From NCBI GenBank assembly GCA_964492615.1, contig CAZBKZ010000012.1, positions 1 through 57,765 on the forward strand: a stretch of 57,765 nt of DNA, written 5' to 3'. A program made the translations under genes and the position numbers. Of the stretch, positions 52,261 to 57,765 are shown piece after piece. This DNA is from JAABTH01 sp964492615 (GTDB lineage: Bacteria > Bacillota > Dethiobacteria > DTU022). Numbering within the stretch: the first letter of the stretch is position 1; every line of letters begins with the position of its first letter. The notes under the pieces are model-generated. The model saw only the letters and a program-made list of their open reading frames with translations. It did not search any database and was not told the origin of the DNA.

Positions 52261-53610
52261 GTGACCTTTTGTCCTGAATCGGTTTTAGCTTTCACAAATA
52301 AAGCATTTGACTTTATATGCAAAAATGAACCGGAAGAGCCTGATTTGACCTGGTTTGCAAGGCAATCCCCGGGATATGCCCCTGGCAGCCCTCTATTCTC
52401 TTTCGCTGCTCTCCAGGATAATCTGCCCGGTAGCAAGCATTATTACTTCCGACCCGGTTATAACGCAGGAGAAACAAATACTCATTTGCCAAACAAAGGG
52501 TATTTAGACTGCACTGGCGGTTACGGCCCCTATAATCCGGGGCAAAGTCCTCCGGAGGTTATAGAAGTAATCCTTAACCAGCTTAGTCGTCAACCCTTAT
52601 GCAACAATAATTCAACAGACATATACGCCTTTATACTGTCAAAAATCCTTGATATGATTACTCCGGCTGAATTAAAGCACACTTTTCTAACTAATAATGG
52701 GTCAGAAGCAATTACAGCAGCTGTAAACCTGGCCCGGATCTGCTCAGGTAAAGCCAGTATAATCGCAGCAGCTGGCAGTAACCACAGCAGCACACTGAGA
52801 TCTGTAAACATAGCAGATCAGCTTTATTGCCAACAGGCCGGATATTCATTGAAACCGGGATTTCAGTACATACCTTTCGGCGACGCTTATACCCTGAGAA
52901 TAATCATGGAATGCGCTCAACATGAGGGTAACGACATTGCAGCGGTAATTCTTGAACCGGTTCAGGGAGAAATGGGAGTTATTATACCACCGGACGATTA
53001 CCTGGCCCAGGTGCGCGAACTGTGCGACTATTATCAAACTTTCCTTATAATTGACGAAACTAATCTCACGCTAGGCAGAACAGGGAAAACATTTACCTTT
53101 GAGCATTATGGAATCACTCCTGATCTGCTTTGCCTGGGCAGGGCATTAGGTGGCGGGATAATGCCGCTTGGAGCCCTGGTTACTTCTGATAATACCTGGA
53201 ACAATCAAGCTGATAAACCGGCCTTCTACCCTCCTTCACCGGCAACCGCCCCCTTTTCCTGCGCAGCTGCTATTGCTGCAATGAAAGTTTTATTTGACGA
53301 AGGATTAATAGAGCAATCTGCCGAAAAAGGTAACTATATTTTACCCCAGCTGCAGAGAATCAGCGGCAAATACCCGGTTGTTAAAGAAGCCCGGGGCAAG
53401 GGACTGTTGATAGGGATGGAATTCGCTGATGATAAGCTTGTTCCGGCTATTGTTCAGGACCTCCTGAACCACGGGATTCTTGTTACTGCTGCGCTTAATA
53501 ATAGATCGGCAATTAGAATAGAACCGCCGTTAAATATAAGTATCGAAAAGATTGATCATCTCCTTGAAATGTTGGAGAAGGTGATCAAAAAAATAGTAAA
53601 TCAGCAATAA
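52261..53610 (+). CDS. PatA-like class III aminotransferase homologue lacking the catalytic lysine
   Basis: A 449-residue protein with class III aminotransferase architecture, closest in style to putrescine aminotransferases (ending NNRSAIRIEPPLNIS). Backbone motifs are kept: NNGSEAITAA (about residues 145-154), LEPVQGEMG (231-239), IIDETNLTLGRTG with D265. However, the Schiff-base lysine of LAKALGGG is replaced: CLGRALGGG has R294 (AGG, codon at 53140-53142). The usual HG of the cofactor site is NHSS, and STFGGN is lost as SPATAPFS. It is therefore probably not a normal transaminase. The GTG at 52261 follows GGGAGGACAGGGTA; an upstream ATG at 52177 lies within the promoter and cannot be the start. 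It is the first gene of the sigma-54 operon. Confidence 0.85.
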   Translation: MTFCPESVLAFTNKAFDFICKNEPEEPDLTWFARQSPGYAPGSPLFSFAALQDNLPGSKHYYFRPGYNAGETNTHLPNKGYLDCTGGYGPYNPGQSPPEVIEVILNQLSRQPLCNNNSTDIYAFILSKILDMITPAELKHTFLTNNGSEAITAAVNLARICSGKASIIAAAGSNHSSTLRSVNIADQLYCQQAGYSLKPGFQYIPFGDAYTLRIIMECAQHEGNDIAAVILEPVQGEMGVIIPPDDYLAQVRELCDYYQTFLIIDETNLTLGRTGKTFTFEHYGITPDLLCLGRALGGGIMPLGALVTSDNTWNNQADKPAFYPPSPATAPFSCAAAIAAMKVLFDEGLIEQSAEKGNYILPQLQRISGKYPVVKEARGKGLLIGMEFADDKLVPAIVQDLLNHGILVTAALNNRSAIRIEPPLNISIEKIDHLLEMLEKVIKKIVNQQ

Positions 53611-53644
53611 TCTTTTATAAACAACTGAAAGGAGTGAATAAAGA

Positions 53645-54040
53645 TTGAAAGCGTTGAGCTTTAATGCGGAGAAGTGTGTCGGCTGCAAGCTATGTCACCT
53701 GGCCTGCAGCGCACAGAATGAAGAAGTTTTTAACCCACGCCTGGCCCGTTTGATCATCTCCTCTTATTATGATCGTGAAGGGCTGATAGTGGAAGGCCAG
53801 GTCTGTGATCTCTGCCTGGAATGCGTTGAGGCCTGCCCGGTTGATGCAATTGTTGTAAAGAACGGGCGTCTCAGCTTCCTGGAGGATCTCTGCACCGATT
53901 GCGGTCTCTGTGCAGACATATGTCCCAACCAGGTAATCATAAAAAAAGATAAAGGTATTGGGATTTGTGTTCAGTGCCGCAGTTGTTCCAACTGGTGCCC
54001 CACAGGTGCGCTGACCTTCGAGGAGGTGGAAAAACTATGA
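53645..54040 (+). CDS. Four-cluster [4Fe-4S] ferredoxin-type protein
   Basis: A 131-residue electron carrier with 16 cysteines in four CxxCxxCxxxC sets: CVGCKLCHLAC, CDLCLECVEAC, CTDCGLCADIC and CVQCRSCSNWC. This resembles HycB/CooF-type iron-sulfur subunits that accompany tungsten aldehyde oxidoreductases. The start is TTG after AAAGGAGTGA. It overlaps the AOR start by four bases (ATGA), so the two are coupled, and it is the likely direct electron acceptor of AOR. Confidence 0.9.
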   Translation: MKALSFNAEKCVGCKLCHLACSAQNEEVFNPRLARLIISSYYDREGLIVEGQVCDLCLECVEACPVDAIVVKNGRLSFLEDLCTDCGLCADICPNQVIIKKDKGIGICVQCRSCSNWCPTGALTFEEVEKL

Positions 54041-55791
54041 CCTATACCGGTAACGTCTTAAGAGTAAACCTCGGCACCGGCAAAGCAGTTAAAGAGCCCT
54101 TAAATAAAGAATGGGCCCGTGATTACTTAGGTGGAAAAGGCTTGAGCATTAAATATTTATATGAAGAACTGAAACCGGGCATCGATCCGCTTTCACCAGA
54201 AAACAAGCTAATTCTGATGACAGGACCAACTACCGGCACTATTGTGCCAAACTCGGGCAAACTGGCCATAGCAGCAAAATCTCCGGCGACAGGCACCATA
54301 CTTGACTGTTCTATCGGGGGTCACTTCGCCCCGGAACTTAAGTTTGCCGGTTACGATGCTGTAATTATCGAGGGTAAGGCTAAAAATCCTGTTTATCTGT
54401 TTATTGAGGATGACCTGGTTGAGCTGCGCAGTGCGCGGGAACTATGGGGCAAGGGTGCCCATGAAACCGAGCATATAATCGCTGAAACCCTGGGTGATGT
54501 TGTCACCATGGCCATCGGCCCGGCCGGTGAAAACCTTCTCCCCATGGCCTGTATCAGTTCTGAACTATATCGTCAGGCAGGACGCGGTGGTATCGGAGCA
54601 GTGATGGGCAGTAAGAATCTAAAAGCAATAGCAGTTTGGGGAAGCGGGGGAATAGAAATGCCCGATATAAGAAAATTCTCCGCCGCCATGAATAAAATCA
54701 AACGCGAAGACACGATGACAGATGACAATATGTGGGCATATAGTGATGGCACGCCCATGATCGTCGATTTATGTCAATCAACTGGGATTCTGCCTACACG
54801 CAATTTTCAGGATGGTACTTTTGCTGAACATGAAAAAATCAACTCTGATGCAGTAAAAAATACCCTGAAAGCAAAAAAAGCCTGTTTTTCGTGCCCCCTG
54901 GCCTGCAGTAACTATGTCAGGAAAGGGCAAAGCGAGGTTGAAGGCCCCGAATATGAAACCCTGGCCCTCTGTGGTTCAAACTGCGGGATCAGTGATTTGG
55001 AAGCGATAATCGAATTTAATCGTCTCTGCGATGACTTCTGTCTCGACACAATATCGGTCGGAAATATAGTAGGTTTTGCCATGGAACTAACCGAAAAAGG
55101 CGTTCACGATTTTGGCATACGTTTTGGTGACGTGGAGAATTTCCTCAAAATGCCCGGGCTCATTGCTGGGAGAAAAGGTGTAGGAGCCGACCTTGCTGAA
55201 GGAGTCAGGGCAATAGCCGAAAAATACGGAGGCCAGGAATATGCCATGCAGGTAAAAGGGTTGGAAATTCCCGGTTACGATCCCCGCGGCTCATGGTCTA
55301 TGGGTCTTGCTTACGGCACAGCAGACCGCGGAGCCTGCCACATGAGAGCCTGGCCGGCAGCAGTTGAAGCCTTCGGCGATATTGATCCCTTCACCTCTGA
55401 AGGAAAAGCCGAGCTGGTTATTGGTATGCAGGATGATAACTCGGTGAAATTCTCGGCTATTTTCTGTGATTTTTGGGCACTGAGCACCGAGAGGATGGCG
55501 GAAATATTGAGCCTGCTGCTGGAGCGTGAAATTGATGCAGCCGAACTGACAAAAATCGGCGAACGCATCTATAACCTTGCCCGGCTTTTTAATGAAAGAG
55601 AAGGGTTTGCAAGAAAAGATGACAACCTGCCCGAGCGGGTTTTCAATGAAGTGCTTTCTACAGGTTTTACTGCTGGCAAACTGCTGCCGAAAAAGGATTA
55701 CGAAATAATGCTTGGTGAATATTACCGCTTGCGCGGTTGGGATGAAAACGGTATTATTTCAGAACAGAAGAAGAAAGAGCTCAACCTTTAG
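54037..55791 (+). CDS. aor: Tungsten aldehyde:ferredoxin oxidoreductase
   Basis: A 584-residue enzyme that oxidises aldehydes to carboxylic acids and reduces ferredoxin, or the reverse when reduced ferredoxin is abundant. Family motifs are YLGGKGLSIKYLYEEL (about 30-45), CSIGGHFAPELKFAGYDAVII (about 91-111), and GRGGIGAVMGSKNLKAI (182-198). The [4Fe-4S] ligands are C283, C286, C290 (CFSCPLAC) and C477 (IFCDFW). GYDPRGSWSMGLAYGTADRGACH is the second cofactor region (413-435). The ATG at 54037 follows GGAGGTGGAAAAACT. A MoaD-like gene follows. The aldehyde substrate is unknown. Confidence 0.95.
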   Translation: MTYTGNVLRVNLGTGKAVKEPLNKEWARDYLGGKGLSIKYLYEELKPGIDPLSPENKLILMTGPTTGTIVPNSGKLAIAAKSPATGTILDCSIGGHFAPELKFAGYDAVIIEGKAKNPVYLFIEDDLVELRSARELWGKGAHETEHIIAETLGDVVTMAIGPAGENLLPMACISSELYRQAGRGGIGAVMGSKNLKAIAVWGSGGIEMPDIRKFSAAMNKIKREDTMTDDNMWAYSDGTPMIVDLCQSTGILPTRNFQDGTFAEHEKINSDAVKNTLKAKKACFSCPLACSNYVRKGQSEVEGPEYETLALCGSNCGISDLEAIIEFNRLCDDFCLDTISVGNIVGFAMELTEKGVHDFGIRFGDVENFLKMPGLIAGRKGVGADLAEGVRAIAEKYGGQEYAMQVKGLEIPGYDPRGSWSMGLAYGTADRGACHMRAWPAAVEAFGDIDPFTSEGKAELVIGMQDDNSVKFSAIFCDFWALSTERMAEILSLLLEREIDAAELTKIGERIYNLARLFNEREGFARKDDNLPERVFNEVLSTGFTAGKLLPKKDYEIMLGEYYRLRGWDENGIISEQKKKELNL

Positions 55792-55816
55792 GCATAACCA
55801 TGGGGAGGCGGAATGC

Positions 55817-56050
55817 TTGGAGATAACTCTTATCTTAAGAGGCCCTCTGAAAAAATATGCTGATGATAGGAGCATCATTGCAATTCCGACCGGTGATCGT
55901 AGAATTCAACTATCTGCAATCGTCGATCAGCTGGGTATTCCCGCCTCTTCGATATCTTTTATCCAGATAAATGGCAGAAAGTCAGATCTCGAAGCATTCG
56001 TCGAAGGAGGTGAAGAAGTAGTGGTTAACCCCCGGGTTGCCGGAGGATGA
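55817..56050 (+). CDS. MoaD/ThiS-like sulfur-carrier protein
   Basis: A 77-residue ubiquitin-fold protein with the ending RVAGG; the terminal GlyGly is the thiocarboxylation site in MoaD. The beta-grasp pattern ends with GGEEVVVNPRVAGG. The start is TTG at 55817, eight bases after GGGGAGG; earlier in-frame starts lie within the AOR gene. MoaD homologues next to AOR genes are usual and are thought to supply dithiolene sulfur for the tungstopterin cofactor. Confidence 0.82.
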   Translation: MEITLILRGPLKKYADDRSIIAIPTGDRRIQLSAIVDQLGIPASSISFIQINGRKSDLEAFVEGGEEVVVNPRVAGG

Positions 56051-56109
56051 CCGCATACCCTAATATTTTAAACATGCTTCAACATTCTTTTTCCGGGAGG
56101 ACTGACTAG

Positions 56110-57684
56110 ATGGAAGGCAGCATTTTACAAGTGTTTTCGACAGCTAACTGGATTCTTCTTTTCCTCGGTATTTATATGCTTGTTATTATCTTCCTTGGCG
56201 TCTTCTACAGCCGCCGTGTCCATGAGGCAGACGACCTCTGTGTCGCCGGCAGAAGCTTAAACTTTATTTTTATGGTTCCCTCCATTATTGCCACATGGAT
56301 CTGTGCCGGCGCAATGATGGGTGCAGCAGGATATGCCCTGTTATATGGTATGCAGGGGATCATCTTCGACCCCTGGGCTCCGGCGCTTTGTATGGTAATC
56401 ATCGGTATCTTTTTTGCCTTTCGTATGAGAAAAGCTAAGTATACTACTGTAACTGACTTTTTTAATCACCGTTATGGTCATTTAAGCGGGATGCTCTACA
56501 CTATAATTCAGATCCTGTCTGCTATTGCCTGGCTTGGTGGCCAGCTTGTCGCTCTTGGTATTATTGTATACCTGACTACCGGGTTCAACATGACAACAGC
56601 TGTGATCATAGCCACCCTGGCCATCATTATCGTAACAGCATTCGGCGGCCTTTGGGCCCTTTCAAGGATCGACATGATTGGTTTTATCCTGATCATAGTC
56701 GGTCTGCTGGTCCTACTGCCTGCAGCTCTTGGAGAAGTCGGCGGTTTTAGCGCCCTGATTGCCAATGGCGAAAACTGGGCAGAACTGCCAACCTGGTCGA
56801 TGAAAATAGAAAGTGAGGCCAACGGGGGATACCTGGGGTATGTAGGATTACTGGCTGTGCTGCTCTATATTTCAGCCTGGACTACCTTGTCAATAGGCGA
56901 CGTGCCCAGCCAGGTACTGATGCAGAGAGCCCTGGCAGCCAAGGACGAAAAAACTGCAGTAGCCGGTTTCTTAACCAGTGGGGTTCTCTATCTGACAATC
57001 GGCATGATCCCGGTTTTAATTGGTATTGCAGTCTTTACTACCGGAGCTATGGATGCAGTTATGGACATTGAATCGCAGGCGGAAAATGTTTTACCCTGGG
57101 CCGCTTACAACTACCTTCCCCCCTGGGCCAGCATTCTCTTTATCGTATCCCTGGCTGCGGCAATTGTCAGCACCTCGGGAGATAACGTCTTGATCGTATC
57201 CACCCTGGTTGGACACAATATCTACCGCAACATAAAACCGCAGGCCACCAGCAAACAGGTGCTGACCGTGATCAGAATATTCATCCCCATCACGGCTCTG
57301 CTGGCTATGTCGATAGCGCTATATTTTGAAACGGTATATAAATTAATTGTTCTATCGGGAGGCATTCAGCTGGCAACTATTGGCGGGGCCTACATTATAG
57401 GCATGTTCTGGAAAAAAGCTAATACAGCCGGGGCTGTCAGCTCATTCTTTACAGGGCTTGTTTCCTGGGTAATTTTGTTCTGGTTCTGGGCGATGCCGGC
57501 AACAGACTTCTTCGAGGAAGATGCTATCTTTATCGCCATGGTCCCGGCCTTTATAATCAGCTTCTTAACGCTGATCATTGTATCACTGGCAACCCAGAAA
57601 AAATACCCGCCAAAGCCTATGCTAAGCCAGGATGGCGAAGATATGACCAACATACCAAAGTTCTTCTGGCAAAAAACTTCTTAA
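56110..57684 (+). CDS. Sodium:solute symporter (SSS family)
   Basis: A 524-residue integral membrane transporter with about 13 hydrophobic segments, of the type that imports amino acids, amines, sugars or carboxylates with sodium. The N-terminus has GVFYSRRVHEADDLCVAGRS, and the early core AGAMMGAAGYALLYGMQG corresponds to the first repeat of the LeuT fold. A mid region with WTTLSIGDVPSQVLMQRALAAKDEKTA matches the conserved SSS signature area. The ATG follows CCGGGAGGACTGACTAG. Position as last gene of the sigma-54 operon suggests it brings in the substrate or a precursor of the aldehyde handled by AOR. Confidence 0.92.
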   Translation: MEGSILQVFSTANWILLFLGIYMLVIIFLGVFYSRRVHEADDLCVAGRSLNFIFMVPSIIATWICAGAMMGAAGYALLYGMQGIIFDPWAPALCMVIIGIFFAFRMRKAKYTTVTDFFNHRYGHLSGMLYTIIQILSAIAWLGGQLVALGIIVYLTTGFNMTTAVIIATLAIIIVTAFGGLWALSRIDMIGFILIIVGLLVLLPAALGEVGGFSALIANGENWAELPTWSMKIESEANGGYLGYVGLLAVLLYISAWTTLSIGDVPSQVLMQRALAAKDEKTAVAGFLTSGVLYLTIGMIPVLIGIAVFTTGAMDAVMDIESQAENVLPWAAYNYLPPWASILFIVSLAAAIVSTSGDNVLIVSTLVGHNIYRNIKPQATSKQVLTVIRIFIPITALLAMSIALYFETVYKLIVLSGGIQLATIGGAYIIGMFWKKANTAGAVSSFFTGLVSWVILFWFWAMPATDFFEEDAIFIAMVPAFIISFLTLIIVSLATQKKYPPKPMLSQDGEDMTNIPKFFWQKTS

Positions 57685-57693
57685 CCTGTGAAT

Positions 57694-57731
57694 CAATAAC
57701 CGGCTCCGGATTTCACTGGAGCCGGTTATTG
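57694..57731 (+). terminator. Strong stem-loop after the symporter gene
   Basis: CAATAACCGGCTCC and GGAGCCGGTTATTG form a perfect 14-bp stem with a 10-base loop. No T-run follows (AAATAATG), so it may be a processing or stabilising hairpin instead of a full terminator, and some transcription may continue into the next gene. Confidence 0.5.
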
Positions 57732-57759
57732 AAATAATGTAAAGCACGGAGGGATATAC

Positions 57760-57765
57760 TTGAAA
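57760..57765 (+). CDS. Probable start of a further gene cut by the window edge
   Basis: CGGAGG lies seven bases before TTGAAA at the end of the window. The arrangement closely resembles the TTG start of the ferredoxin gene at 53645. Only two codons are visible, so nothing can be said about the product. Confidence 0.3.

Noticed and set aside
53965..54036. Longer AOR reading frame beginning inside the ferredoxin gene
   Set aside because: The ATG at 54037 has a strong ribosome site and starts at the typical MTYTGNVLRVNL family N-terminus.
55712..55816. Longer MoaD-like frame starting within the AOR gene
   Set aside because: The ribosome site GGGGAGG at the AOR-MoaD junction and the usual MoaD length support TTG at 55817.

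Overview
The window looks like chromosome from an anaerobic, low-to-medium GC Bacillota, probably a clostridial or Syntrophomonas-like lineage. This is inferred from gene content and order: secD-secF-recJ-relA-dtd-hisS-aspS is a typical clostridial arrangement, and MurT/GatD, archaeal-type ProS, the M16 peptidase pair, oxygen-sensitive Fe-S and tungsten enzymes, and strong AGGAGG ribosome sites fit with it. TTG start codons are common. No phage, insertion sequence, CRISPR array or rRNA was seen.

Minus-strand housekeeping run (about 0.1-20.1 kb). In transcription order it holds aroA, hisD-hisB-hisA-hisI-hisK, ogt, aroC, aroB, an HD-domain protein, secD, secF, a LapA-like protein, recJ, relA, dtd, and one reading frame joining complete histidyl- and aspartyl-tRNA synthetases. 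The his cluster lacks hisH, hisF, hisC and hisE, and hisG lies alone about 25 kb away.

Mixed middle part (20-45 kb). It holds a P-loop/Asp23-like fusion, fdhD, a GH1 beta-glucosidase, and an NADH-linked molybdopterin oxidoreductase operon (NuoE-like, small Cys-rich protein, NuoF-like, FDH-like) whose large subunit has Ser where formate dehydrogenases have Sec/Cys. Then come a phosphoesterase, a TetR regulator, 5-formyl-THF cyclo-ligase, proS, a class III aminotransferase fused to an acyl-ACP-reductase-like domain, an M16 peptidase pair, tRNA-Arg(CCG), a RACo-like corrinoid-protein activator, a CBS protein, murT-gatD, a parvulin-type foldase and hisG.

Metabolic right part (45-57.8 kb). A benzoyl-CoA reductase/2-hydroxyacyl-CoA dehydratase subunit pair, aspartokinase and a UbiA prenyltransferase are followed by a divergent sigma-54 module. 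A sigma-54 activator is read leftward. Rightward, a consensus -24/-12 promoter with a candidate upstream activator palindrome drives a degenerate PatA-like aminotransferase (catalytic Lys replaced by Arg), a four-cluster ferredoxin, a tungsten aldehyde:ferredoxin oxidoreductase, a MoaD-like protein and a sodium:solute symporter.

The strongest candidates for something new are (1) the HisRS-AspRS fusion, (2) the aminotransferase-acyl reductase fusion, which could make or degrade long-chain amines through an aldehyde, (3) the sigma-54 AOR/pseudo-aminotransferase/symporter module, and (4) the FDH-like enzyme with altered catalytic residues. All functions are inferred by reading the sequence; no database search was possible.
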